Shown here piece after piece: positions 17,933 to 26,514 of a DNA stretch of 64,000 bases. Made by a program: the position numbers and the translations under genes. This stretch comes from CAVSRC01 sp963762605 (GTDB lineage Bacteria; Pseudomonadota; Alphaproteobacteria; Rhizobiales; Kaistiaceae): positions 62,001 through 126,000 of the forward strand of contig CAVXLJ010000018.1 in NCBI GenBank assembly GCA_963762605.1. Reading direction: 5' to 3'. How positions within the stretch are numbered: position 1 is the stretch's first letter; every line of letters starts with the position of its first letter. The notes beneath the pieces were generated by a model that was given only the letters and a program-made list of their open reading frames with translations, was not told the origin of the DNA and ran no database searches.

Positions 17933-18904
17933 ATGGATCGCCAACTGAACTTTCTTGTCGCGGTGAATGCATTGATCCTGGTTGCCGCCGTGGCAATCGC
18001 CGGGACCAGCTTTGTCAACAGCTACAATCTTCAGTCGATGGCCGTGCAAATCCCCGAACTGGGCCTGCTGGCGATTGGCGTGACGCTGGCGATGATCTCG
18101 GGCAATGGCGGGATCGACCTGTCGGGCATCGCGGTGGCCAACCTGGCCGGAATCGTAGCCGCTCTCGTGGTGCCGCATGTGGTTTCGCCCGACGACTTCC
18201 CTCTGACCTACGTCTTCGTGTTCGCCGCGGTTTGCGTCGGCGTCGGTCTGGTCAGCGGCGTCATCAACGGTCTCCTCGTGTCGCGCGCCAGCCTGACGCC
18301 GATCATCGCTACGCTGGGCACGTCGCTGGCCTTCACGGGCGTCAGCGTCGTCCTGACCAACGGTTCAGGTGTGCGCCTCGGCTATATCGAACCACTCGAC
18401 AACTTCGGCCACCTGCCGGTCCTGGGTGTGCCGATCTGCTTTGCCTTGTTCATCGCGATCGCTGCGCTGATTGGTGGGGCCCTGCGTTTCACTCCCTTCG
18501 GGGTGCGCCTCTACATGCTGGGCAGCAACGCCCGGGCGGCACGCTTCGCGGGCTTCAATCAGAAACGGCTGCTGATGGCGGCTTACGTGACGTCGAGCGT
18601 TCTCGCTTCGATCGCGGGTTTCATCATCGCTGCCCGTATCTCCAGCGTGAAGTGGGATTACGGGACGTCCTATGTGCTCATCGCCATCCTCATCGTTGTC
18701 ATGGCCGGCGTGCGGCCGAGCGGTGGCTACGGAAAGATATCCGGCGTCGTGTTGTCGGCAGTGGCGCTGCAGATGCTGTCGAGCATGTTCAACTTCCTCA
18801 ACATCTCGAATTTCTTCCGAGATTTTGCCTGGGGAGTGCTGCTGCTGATTTTCCTCGCGGTTTCAAGAATTGACCTTCGAACCTGGCTTTCGCCGCAGAC
18901 CTGA
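17933..18904 (+). CDS. Sugar ABC transporter permease (BPD_transp_2 type)
   Basis: The 323-residue integral membrane protein has about nine to ten hydrophobic helices and belongs to the ribose/AI-2 permease family. Typical features are GLLAIGVTLAMISGNGGIDLS near residue 50, SLTPIIATLGTSL near 125 and ARAARFAGFNQKR, the loop that touches the ATPase, near 205. It is the first gene of a permease, binding protein, ATPase, permease set. Two different permeases, this one and the gene at 21804, probably form a heterodimeric channel. It starts 134 bases after dhaL and may belong to the same transcript. Confidence 0.92.
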   Translation: MDRQLNFLVAVNALILVAAVAIAGTSFVNSYNLQSMAVQIPELGLLAIGVTLAMISGNGGIDLSGIAVANLAGIVAALVVPHVVSPDDFPLTYVFVFAAVCVGVGLVSGVINGLLVSRASLTPIIATLGTSLAFTGVSVVLTNGSGVRLGYIEPLDNFGHLPVLGVPICFALFIAIAALIGGALRFTPFGVRLYMLGSNARAARFAGFNQKRLLMAAYVTSSVLASIAGFIIAARISSVKWDYGTSYVLIAILIVVMAGVRPSGGYGKISGVVLSAVALQMLSSMFNFLNISNFFRDFAWGVLLLIFLAVSRIDLRTWLSPQT

Positions 18905-18989
18905 TCCGGCTGTCAGCAAGGCTCAGCGCGATCGCCCTCTCGTGCATGAAGAAAAGAGGGTTGTTAGGAGAGGAAGAAGGAGAATTAAC

Positions 18990-19994
18990 GTGGCCTTATG
19001 GAAAAAAGTCGCTCTTGGCGCCGTGGTGCTCGGCTCCATCGTCGGCACCGGCAGCGTTGCTATCGCTGCCGATCAAACGATCGTCACGGTCGTGAAACTC
19101 GCCGGTGAGACGTGGTTCACCCGTATGGACGAGGGCGTCAAGGAATACGGAAAAGTAACGCCCGGCGTCATGACGAACGAAATCGGCCCCGGCAAGGCCG
19201 ACGCCGCTCAGCAGGAGCGCATGATCGAAGACCTCATCGCCAAGAAGGTCGATGCGATCGCGGTGGTCCCCTTCGACCCGCCGATGCTCGAGGGTGTTCT
19301 GAAGCGCGCCATGGACCGCGGCATCAAGGTGATGACGCACGAGGCCGATAACCTCAAGAATACCCAAGTGGACATGGAGGCCTTCGACAACGCCGCCTTC
19401 GGCGCCCACTTCAACGACCAGTTGGCCAAATGCATGGGCGAGAAGGGCACGTGGACGAGCTTTGTCGGCTCGCTCGGCAGCCTCACCCACGTCCAGTGGG
19501 CCGATGCCTCGGCGGCGAATGCCGAGAAGAAGTACCCGGACATGAAGCTCGTCTCGGCCAAGAACGAGTCCTTCAATGACGCCAACACTGCCTACAACAA
19601 GACCAAGGAACTCCTGAAGAAGTACCCCGACATCAAGGGGATCGAAGGCGGTTCGGCGGTTGACGTGATCGGCATCGGCCGTGCCCTCGAGGAAGCGGGC
19701 CTGGTCGGCAAGATCTGCGTTTACGGCATCGGCATGCCCAATGACACCAGCCGCTACCTCAAGAGCGGTGCGGTCACCGGCATCAGCCTGTGGGATCCGA
19801 AGGACGCCGGCTTCGTCATGAACAAGATCGCCGACATGCTCATCAACGGCGAGGAGTTCAAAGAGGGCATGGATCTCGGCGTGCCGGGCTACACAAACAT
19901 GCATCTGAAGAAGGGCCCGGGGAAGGGCATCATCCTGACCGGTCAGGCCTGGATCGACGTCAACAAGGACAACCTCGACAAGTACAACTTCTGA
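18990..19994 (+). CDS. Sugar ABC transporter substrate-binding protein
   Basis: This periplasmic protein of 334 residues belongs to the ribose/AI-2 (type I PBP) family. A signal peptide (starting VALWKKVALGAVVLG, cleavage near AIAADQ) is followed by the two-lobe fold with KKVDAIAVVPFDP near residue 90 and DRGIKVMTHEAD near 113, resembling LsrB and RhaS types. The GTG at 18990 is chosen because AAGGAG sits seven bases upstream; an earlier in-frame ATG at 18870 would overlap the permease and lacks a signal-like start. The ligand is not known; a short ketose or polyol fits the enzymes around it. Confidence 0.92.
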   Translation: MALWKKVALGAVVLGSIVGTGSVAIAADQTIVTVVKLAGETWFTRMDEGVKEYGKVTPGVMTNEIGPGKADAAQQERMIEDLIAKKVDAIAVVPFDPPMLEGVLKRAMDRGIKVMTHEADNLKNTQVDMEAFDNAAFGAHFNDQLAKCMGEKGTWTSFVGSLGSLTHVQWADASAANAEKKYPDMKLVSAKNESFNDANTAYNKTKELLKKYPDIKGIEGGSAVDVIGIGRALEEAGLVGKICVYGIGMPNDTSRYLKSGAVTGISLWDPKDAGFVMNKIADMLINGEEFKEGMDLGVPGYTNMHLKKGPGKGIILTGQAWIDVNKDNLDKYNF

Positions 19995-20014
19995 GGACCG
20001 TTTCCGACCGGAAG

Positions 20015-20042
20015 GCGACCGCCGCGCCAATGCGGCGGTCGC
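20015..20042 (+). promoter_or_regulatory. Strong intercistronic hairpin after the binding-protein gene
   Basis: A perfect 11-bp stem (20015-20025 with 20032-20042) with a six-base loop and no U-run lies 20 bases after the binding-protein stop, inside a 226-base gap before the ATPase. Such hairpins protect the upstream message from decay or stop part of the transcripts, which gives more binding protein than membrane parts. Confidence 0.6.
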
Positions 20043-20220
20043 TCCCGGGGCGGGACGACCGGTCGGCCCGTCTGTTCGGCCGGTGCCCCTCAGGAAGGTC
20101 TTTCGCCAAGATTGCGGGACCCTGGCCCCGCAAAGACATCGCCTGGCTCTTCATCGGCCGACGGCCGACGACGGACTGCCAAGTTGAACATCTCGGAGCG
20201 GGTTTTCCCGGGCGTTTGGA

Positions 20221-21807
20221 ATGGACAGCAGCGGATCGTCCCTACTCACCGCAACGGCGGTTGCGCCGGCCGCCGGTGCCACCCCGTTCCTGGAGCTTCG
20301 TGGCATCCACAAGCGCTTTGCGGGCGTCCATGCTCTGCGTGGCGTCAGCACCGCGATCGAGGCCGGCCAAATCTACCATCTGATGGGCGAAAACGGCAGC
20401 GGCAAGAGCACCCTGATCAAGATTATCTCCGGTGCCCAGGCCGCCGACGAAGGCAGCATCCTTATCGGCGGCAAGGAGGTCACCGCGCTGACGCCGCTTG
20501 GTGCACTGTCGATCGGCATCGAAACGGTTTACCAGGACCTTTCGCTGCTGCCCAACCTTACCGTCGCGGAGAACATCTCGCTCTCGCAACAAATGGTGGA
20601 GTCGAACGGCCGGCTGTCCTGGCGTGTCGACCGCAGCCGGTTGGTCTCCACGGCGGTGAAGGCGCTGGAGGCCGTCAACCTGTCGACCGACCCGCGCTTC
20701 TGGTCGCTTCCGATCGAGGAGCTTCCCATCGCCACCCGTCAGCTGGTGGCCATTGCCCGGGCCATCGCCACCGAAGCCAGGCTGGTGATCATGGATGAGC
20801 CGACGTCGGCGCTGACCAAGCGTGAGGTGGACAACCTCATCGGCGTTGTCGGTCGTTTGCGCGAAGATGGTGTCGCCGTTTTGTTCGTCACGCACAAGCT
20901 CGATGAATCAATGTCGATCGGCGGCCGCTTCATCGTCATGCGCGACGGCGAAAAGGTGATGGAAGGCGACATAAAAGATACCAACAAAAGCGAACTCAGC
21001 TTCTGGATGACCGGCAAGAAGCTCGATTCGGCGCGTTACCGTCGCGCCAAAAAGGGCGATGCTGGCTTGCTCGAGGTCAACGACCTCAAGCGGGCGCACG
21101 CGTTCTCCGGTGTCTCCTTTTCGCTCGCCCACGGAGAGATTCTCGGGATCACCGGCCTGCTTGATTCCGGCCGCAATGAACTTGCCCGCGCGCTTGCCGG
21201 CGTGGCGCCGGCGGAACACGGCGAAATCCGCATCGACGGAAACGCCGTCAGGCTGAAGCGCCCAATCGACGCCATCGACGCCGGCATTGGTTATGTTCCG
21301 GAGGACCGCCTGTCGGAGGGGCTCTTCCTCGAGAAGCCGATCAGGGCCAACATCGTGGTCGAAATCCTCGATCGCATCAGAAATCGTTTCGGCATCATCG
21401 ATGCCGCGCAGAGCCGAAGCAAGGCAAAGGGGATTGCCGAGGATCTGCAGATCGTTGCTGCGAACCTCGAAAATCCGGTTCAGTCACTGTCCGGTGGCAA
21501 TCAGCAGCGGGTGCTGATCGGCCGCGGCCTGATGATCAAGCCGAAGTTGTTCGTTCTGCACGGGCCCACGGTGGGTGTCGACGTCGGCTCGAAGGACACC
21601 ATCTTCCGCATCATCCAGAAGCTGGCGGGTGACGGCATGGGCGTCATCATCGTCAGCGACGATCTTCCGGAACTTCTGCAGAACTGCGATCGCATCATGG
21701 TGATGCGCAAGGGGATGATCGTCGAGGCGTTCGATGCCGAGCGCATCGATGAAGATACGCTTTATCGCGCACTCGTCACCGAGCAGTCATCGGGGACACA
21801 ATCATGA
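20221..21807 (+). CDS. Sugar ABC transporter ATP-binding protein (two ABC domains)
   Basis: The 528-residue protein carries two tandem ABC domains, as usual for ribose-type importers. Domain 1 (about 20-255) has a clean Walker A (GENGSGKST) and Walker B (LVIMDEPTSAL) but a degenerate signature (PIATRQLVAIARA). Domain 2 (about 275-515) has a degenerate Walker A (GLLDSGRNEL) and a good signature (LSGGNQQRVLIG). This pairing of one good half-site from each domain is normal for the family. It overlaps the next permease by four bases (ATGA). Upstream of the ATG the ribosome-binding site is weak. Confidence 0.93.
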   Translation: MDSSGSSLLTATAVAPAAGATPFLELRGIHKRFAGVHALRGVSTAIEAGQIYHLMGENGSGKSTLIKIISGAQAADEGSILIGGKEVTALTPLGALSIGIETVYQDLSLLPNLTVAENISLSQQMVESNGRLSWRVDRSRLVSTAVKALEAVNLSTDPRFWSLPIEELPIATRQLVAIARAIATEARLVIMDEPTSALTKREVDNLIGVVGRLREDGVAVLFVTHKLDESMSIGGRFIVMRDGEKVMEGDIKDTNKSELSFWMTGKKLDSARYRRAKKGDAGLLEVNDLKRAHAFSGVSFSLAHGEILGITGLLDSGRNELARALAGVAPAEHGEIRIDGNAVRLKRPIDAIDAGIGYVPEDRLSEGLFLEKPIRANIVVEILDRIRNRFGIIDAAQSRSKAKGIAEDLQIVAANLENPVQSLSGGNQQRVLIGRGLMIKPKLFVLHGPTVGVDVGSKDTIFRIIQKLAGDGMGVIIVSDDLPELLQNCDRIMVMRKGMIVEAFDAERIDEDTLYRALVTEQSSGTQS

Positions 21808-22832
21808 GCGACTTCGTCCTGGCCGACACCAACGTTTCGGGCTCGACATTCCTGACGCGGATCGGGGCCTGGCTCATCCGCCGTCCGCCGGTGTTCACAT
21901 TGCTGCTGATCGTGCTCGTGAGCGTGATCATCGGCACGATCTCGCCGGAATTCTGGCAGATCTCAAACATCTTCGACATGGCGCGGGCCTCGGTGGTAAC
22001 CGGCCTGTTCGGCCTGGGCTTCCTGGTTGTCCTGGCGGCCGGCGGCATCGACATGTCGTTTGCGGCGATCGCGGCGCTGATGATGTACTGGATTACGACC
22101 GCGGCCGCGGCCTATGCGCCATGGATGCCCATGCCGATCATCCTGCTCGTGGCCGCACTTGGCGGCATGCTGCTGGGTATCGGCAACGGGCTGTTGGTCC
22201 ATTATCTGCGGGCACCGGCGCTGATCGTCACCATCGGCACTCAGTATGTCATCCGCGGCTTCCTGCTGACATTCGTCGGCACCGAGCTGTTCGTGAACAT
22301 CCCGCTGCCGATCGAGCAATTCGGCAAGTATGAGCTGTGGCGGGTCCAGACTGACAGCGGATCGATTGCCATTCTGCCGGCCTATGTGTTGGCGCTGGTG
22401 GCGGCGGCCGTTGCGACCTGGTGGATTCTCAACCGGACTTTGATGGGCCGCGCCATCTTTGCCATCGGCGGCAACTCGGCGATTGCCGAGCGCCTGGGCT
22501 ACGATGCGCGCAAGGTGCAGGTATTCGTCTTCGCCTATGCCGGCTTGCTGGCGGGCATTGCGGGCATGCTGCACGTGTCAAGCAACCGGCTGGCCAATCC
22601 GTTCGACCTCTCGGGCAACGAGCTGGGTGTGATCGCCGCCGTGGTTCTGGGCGGTGCCCGCATCACTGGCGGCGGCGGCAGCGTCATCGGCACCATTCTC
22701 GGTGTGATTCTTGTGACGCTGGTCAACAACGTGCTGATTCTCGCCGGAATCCCGAGCACATGGCAGACCTTCGTTGTCGGCTGTTTCATCATCCTTGCTG
22801 GAACGGTATTCGCGACCCGTCGGTCAGCGTGA
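21804..22832 (+). CDS. Sugar ABC transporter permease (BPD_transp_2 type)
   Basis: The second permease of the importer has 342 residues and about ten helices. The family segments GLGFLVVLAAGGIDMSFAAI near residue 70, RAPALIVTIGTQY near 135 and AIAERLGYDARKVQ near 225 are present. The start overlaps the ATPase stop by four bases. It differs clearly from the first permease at 17933, which supports a heterodimer. It is followed after 132 bases by the sugar kinase. Confidence 0.92.
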   Translation: MSDFVLADTNVSGSTFLTRIGAWLIRRPPVFTLLLIVLVSVIIGTISPEFWQISNIFDMARASVVTGLFGLGFLVVLAAGGIDMSFAAIAALMMYWITTAAAAYAPWMPMPIILLVAALGGMLLGIGNGLLVHYLRAPALIVTIGTQYVIRGFLLTFVGTELFVNIPLPIEQFGKYELWRVQTDSGSIAILPAYVLALVAAAVATWWILNRTLMGRAIFAIGGNSAIAERLGYDARKVQVFVFAYAGLLAGIAGMLHVSSNRLANPFDLSGNELGVIAAVVLGGARITGGGGSVIGTILGVILVTLVNNVLILAGIPSTWQTFVVGCFIILAGTVFATRRSA

Positions 22833-22964
22833 GCAAGCAAGCGATCGAGCGACGGGCGGGAAGGGGAATCGGGGGCCGGCAGCAATGAGACCACGAAGAA
22901 CAAACAGCAAGCGTCGTGGTGTGGCTCCCCGCACGCTGCGCCGGATTGCTCCGGAGGATAAGTC

Positions 22965-23915
22965 ATGGCTTTCGACGTCAGCGTCGTCGGGCTCTATATT
23001 CTCGACGTTCTAGGTCGCCCGGTCGACGGCATCCCGCCTGGCGGAGAGCTGCGCTTCATTGAGGAGATCCGCCTGACCGTCGCGGGCACTGCGGGCGGTA
23101 CCGCGGTTGACTGTGCCAAGCTCGGCCTCAGGACCAAGGCGGTCGGTGCTGTCGGCGAAGACGAAAAGGCTGCCTTCGTCCTGCAAACGCTTGAGACCTT
23201 CGGCGTCGACGTTGGTTCGATGCGGCGTATCGCCGGCGTTCCAACCTCCGCGACCATTCTCAACGTCCGTCCGAACGGCGACCGGCCGGCGCTGCACCGC
23301 CGGGGTGCTTCCGACGCGTTCACGTTGGCGGAAACGGACTATTCCGGCGTTCTGGATGCCAGGTTTGTCCACGTCGGCGGTATGCCCCTGCTGGCCGCGT
23401 TCGACGGCGCGCCGACCTCCGCCTTCCTCAAGGCGGCCAAGGCAGCCGGCTGCTCCACCACATTCGATCTCCTGTCAGCGACGCCCGAGACCACCGACGT
23501 GTTGCGTCCGTCGCTACCCTATGTCGATTACTTCGTTCCGAGCATTGAAGATGCTTCGGCGATGAGCGGCCGCACGGAGCCCGAGGACGCTGCGAAGTTC
23601 TTCCGCGATCTCGGTGCCCGCAACTGTCTGCTGACCCGCGGTGGTGACGGCTGCGTAGTGTTGACGCCCGAAACGGTGTTCCGGCTGCCTGCTTTCGAAG
23701 TTGACGTCAAGGACACCACGGGATGCGGCGATGCGTTCACCGCCGGCCTTATTGCCGGTCTCGCTCATGACTGGGATATCGAAAAGTCGGTGCGGTTTGC
23801 CTCGGCGTGCGGTGCCCTGGTGGCGACCGGTCTCGGCTCCGATGCCGGCATCGTCGACTTCGAGCAGACCGAAAAGTTCATGAACACGGCGCGCACACGG
23901 CCGCTCGCTGTCTGA
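22965..23915 (+). CDS. PfkB-family carbohydrate kinase
   Basis: This 316-residue cytoplasmic kinase belongs to the ribokinase/PfkB family. It has the N-terminal VVGLYILDVLGRPVDGIP strand-loop, the GGTAVDCAKLGL substrate-binding segment and the C-terminal PfkB signature DTTGCGDAFTAG with the catalytic Asp and anion hole. The exact sugar cannot be read from sequence. In this island it could phosphorylate an imported pentose or ketose that DhaK/DhaL do not accept. The start has GGAGGA upstream. It is probably the last gene of the importer transcript, since a 575-base control region follows. Confidence 0.9.
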   Translation: MAFDVSVVGLYILDVLGRPVDGIPPGGELRFIEEIRLTVAGTAGGTAVDCAKLGLRTKAVGAVGEDEKAAFVLQTLETFGVDVGSMRRIAGVPTSATILNVRPNGDRPALHRRGASDAFTLAETDYSGVLDARFVHVGGMPLLAAFDGAPTSAFLKAAKAAGCSTTFDLLSATPETTDVLRPSLPYVDYFVPSIEDASAMSGRTEPEDAAKFFRDLGARNCLLTRGGDGCVVLTPETVFRLPAFEVDVKDTTGCGDAFTAGLIAGLAHDWDIEKSVRFASACGALVATGLGSDAGIVDFEQTEKFMNTARTRPLAV

Positions 23916-24150
23916 CGTGAAACGGGGTGGTCCGCCGCGCGGCCGGTGAGAATGCGGGCCTGGATTGACGGGCATTCGGCCAGCGGCGCGAGGCGCCGGC
24001 GGCTTGCTGTGCGGTCCGAAACGGACCGTCAGGTCTCGCATATCATGGCCTTGGCGACTGTCTCGCCGATCCGCCCGATGACGGGCGCGATCTGGAGCGC
24101 TTGACTTGCCCCCGATTGTCGCTTGCGTCCCGTTGGCGATCAACGTCAGA

Positions 24151-24176
24151 TTGTGATGCAACATAAAACATCACAA
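24151..24176. promoter_or_regulatory. Palindromic operator upstream of the deoR-type regulator
   Basis: A perfect inverted repeat, TTGTGATG and CATCACAA, separated by ten bases, lies in an AT-rich island (24150-24240) within the gene-free region 23916-24491. It is a likely operator for the DeoR-family regulator encoded downstream or for a Crp-like activator; the half-site TGTGA resembles a Crp half-site but the spacing is longer than usual. Confidence 0.5.
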
Positions 24177-24491
24177 AATATGAGTGTTGAAGCATAGGAA
24201 TGTGATTATGTTAACGCTTATGCATCAACTTTCACGACGATAGGGTGCTGACTCGCATTCCGATTGGCGGTACGTGCATGCTTGGCAGTGTGTCGAATGC
24301 TGGCCCGAAAGCGGCTTTGTGCAGCCTTCATAACGCGAAGGTGCCGAAAACCGGCGGCAATTCGGACCGAGATTCTGACGCACCGCCGGCGTGGTTGCGC
24401 GGCGATGGATCTTGGGCGCCCGTCAAGGCCGTGTGTCATGTGTGAGGGGCAGATTTGAGCGTCCGCCTGCGAAAGCCCGAGGAGGCTGGGT

Positions 24492-25358
24492 GTGAACAGA
24501 AACGGTAAGGAGCGCGACGGCACGGGATTCAGCGGACGGTCGCGCGACCGCCGGCGTGCCCTGGTCGATTACCTGCTGCCGAAGGGCTCGGCCCAGATTG
24601 ATGAGTTGGCGGTGCAATTCGGCGTGAGCCGGATGACCGTGCACCGCGACCTCAGGATTCTCGAGGAACAGGGCATTGTCCGGCGTGTCCATGGTGGCGT
24701 TACCGTGCGCTCGTCGAATCTCGTCGAAAGCAATTTTCTCTATCGCACGCGTCTCGCTGATGCCGAGAAGGAGGCTATCGCGCGCGCCGCGGTGGAGATC
24801 GTTGAACCTGGGCAGGCGGTCATTCTGGACAATTCGACGACGGCGGCACATCTGGCTTCGCTGCTGATTGGTCGCCAGCCGCTGACGGTCATCACCAACA
24901 GCCTGACTGCCATTTCCGCGCTGAAGGATGCCCGCGGCATCGAGACCATCAGCCTCGGCGGCCACTACAATCCGCGCTTCAATGCCTTCTTTGGCTATGT
25001 CTGCGAGCAGGCCATCGCCTCGTTGCGCGCCAATGTATTGTTCATGTCGACGTCGACCATCTTCGGCGCTGCCGCCTATCACCAACAGGAAGAGGTGGTG
25101 AAGACCAAGCGCGCGCTGATGAACGCCGTCGACCGCCGTATTCTGCTGGCTGACAGCTCCAAGTTCGGCATCACCGCCCTGGTCAAGCTCGCCAGCCTCA
25201 CCGAATTCGATCTCGTGATCACCGATTCCGGCCTCGCGGCCACCGATGCTGAGGCGCTGCGCCAGCACGGCGTGAACCTGCAGATCGTGCCGACACGGGC
25301 AGGAGAGGGCGCGACCGCCGACAATCAGTCGCTGCCTCGGCGTGACGAGCAGACATAG
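24492..25358 (+). CDS. DeoR-family transcriptional regulator
   Basis: The 288-residue sugar-responsive repressor has an N-terminal winged helix (about 20-75; IDELAVQFGVSRMTVHRDLRIL) and a C-terminal DeoR effector domain (about 95-260) with DNSTTAAHLA and VITNSLTAI, the usual sugar-phosphate-binding segments, and DSSKFG. The GTG start follows GAGGAGG. It is followed closely by the TIM-like isomerase and the HAD phosphatase on the same strand, so it may be cotranscribed with the enzymes it controls. A sugar phosphate from the island pathway is the probable ligand. Confidence 0.92.
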   Translation: MNRNGKERDGTGFSGRSRDRRRALVDYLLPKGSAQIDELAVQFGVSRMTVHRDLRILEEQGIVRRVHGGVTVRSSNLVESNFLYRTRLADAEKEAIARAAVEIVEPGQAVILDNSTTAAHLASLLIGRQPLTVITNSLTAISALKDARGIETISLGGHYNPRFNAFFGYVCEQAIASLRANVLFMSTSTIFGAAAYHQQEEVVKTKRALMNAVDRRILLADSSKFGITALVKLASLTEFDLVITDSGLAATDAEALRQHGVNLQIVPTRAGEGATADNQSLPRRDEQT

Positions 25359-25389
25359 GCGCCCGACCGGCGAATTCAAAATCGAGGAC

Positions 25390-26169
25390 ATGATGAAGGA
25401 TTTCTGGATCGGCACCGGCTGGAAGATGAACAAGACGGCGGCCGAAGCACGCAGCTACATTGCCACTCTGCTGCCGCTGCTGCCGGCCCTGCCTGCCGAT
25501 GTATCGGTGTTCGTGATACCGCCATTCACCGCACTTGCCGCCGCACGCGAAGCTGCCGGCTCCGGTCCGCTGCTGATCGGTGCGCAGAACATGCATTGGG
25601 CGGAGGAGGGGGCGTTCACCGGCGAAATCTCGGCGCGCATGCTTGCCGAATCCGCCATCGATCTAGTGGAACTCGGCCACAGCGAGCGTCGTCAGATGTT
25701 TGGGGAGACCGACGAGGCCATCAATCGCAAGGTCCAGGCCGCTCTGTCTCATGGGCTGACGCCGCTCGTCTGTGTCGGCGACAGCGCTGCCGAACGTGAT
25801 GCCGGTACTTCCGCTGAGGCCGCCATCCGCCAGGTGAAACTGGCGTTTGCCGGCCTGTCGTCTGCCGATATCGGCCGGTGCCTGGTTGCCTACGAGCCGA
25901 TCTGGGCAATCGGAGATGCCGGCGCGCCAGCCACGCCGGAACATGTCCGCTCCGTGCAAGGCCGGCTCCAGGATGCGCTTGCCGGCGTTGGTTCGACAAA
26001 GACGCCGGTGCTCTATGGCGGCAGCGTCAATCTCGACAACGCAGTGGCGCTCGCCTCCGAGCCGGCGGTCGATGGCCTGTTCATCGGGCGTGCGGCCTGG
26101 AAGCCGGAGGGCTTAGCCGCCCTTGTCAAGGTGGCACTCTCCGCCCGGGCGATGCGCTCCGCCGCCTGA
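25390..26169 (+). CDS. Triosephosphate isomerase-like enzyme (LerI/EryH type likely)
   Basis: The 259-residue TIM-barrel has Lys12 (WKMNK), His97 (GHSERR) and Glu169 (YEPIWAIGD), the catalytic set of triosephosphate isomerase. The N-terminal motif reads GTGWKMNKT in place of the usual GNWKMNG: the Asn before Trp is missing. I recall this WKMNKT form from TIM paralogues in tetritol pathways, which isomerise L-erythrulose 1-phosphate to D-erythrulose 4-phosphate (LerI) or the equivalent EryH step. Together with the RpiB-like gene this supports a tetrulose route. ATG 25390 gives the normal N-terminus. A housekeeping tpiA should exist elsewhere. Confidence 0.88.
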   Translation: MMKDFWIGTGWKMNKTAAEARSYIATLLPLLPALPADVSVFVIPPFTALAAAREAAGSGPLLIGAQNMHWAEEGAFTGEISARMLAESAIDLVELGHSERRQMFGETDEAINRKVQAALSHGLTPLVCVGDSAAERDAGTSAEAAIRQVKLAFAGLSSADIGRCLVAYEPIWAIGDAGAPATPEHVRSVQGRLQDALAGVGSTKTPVLYGGSVNLDNAVALASEPAVDGLFIGRAAWKPEGLAALVKVALSARAMRSAA

Positions 26170-26258
26170 GCTTGGTTCGAAAAGAATGATCGACCGGGAC
26201 CCGCGCATCCCGCTCGCCGGTCTGCCGTCAACCCGACACGACGGGAGGAACTCTGCAA

Positions 26259-26489
26259 GTGGTGCTCGAGGCCCGTGTCGACCTCTCGCGCCATGGACGG
26301 GCGCGCGGGCTCGGCATACTGCCGTGCGGCCCTCTGAAACGTCGCCTGACGGAGGTACTACTTCGTTTCCATAAGCCTGGCTGGATAGCCGAGACAGAAG
26401 AGGCATATGCGGTGACCCGTACCAAGAAGCTGATCGACACTGCGGACGCGATCATTGCGGAAATGATCGAGGGCACGCTCGGCGCGTGA
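26259..26489 (+). CDS. Hypothetical small protein
   Basis: A 76-codon frame with GGAGGA 12 bases before GTG 26259 (a second GTG follows directly at 26262). The second half, with HKPGWIAETEEAYAV and LIDTADAIIAEMIEGTLGA, reads like a folded helical protein rather than a shadow frame. It lies between the TIM-like isomerase and the HAD phosphatase in the same direction, with 25 bases to the latter. I do not recognise a family. It could be a small subunit or the remnant of a larger enzyme. Confidence 0.45.
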   Translation: MVLEARVDLSRHGRARGLGILPCGPLKRRLTEVLLRFHKPGWIAETEEAYAVTRTKKLIDTADAIIAEMIEGTLGA

Positions 26490-26514
26490 TCGATGGCCCG
26501 ACAGGCTTCTACAA

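Noticed and set aside
18870..18989. Upstream extension of the binding protein to ATG 18870
   Set aside because: It overlaps the permease, destroys the signal peptide and lacks a good ribosome-binding site, while GTG 18990 follows AAGGAG.
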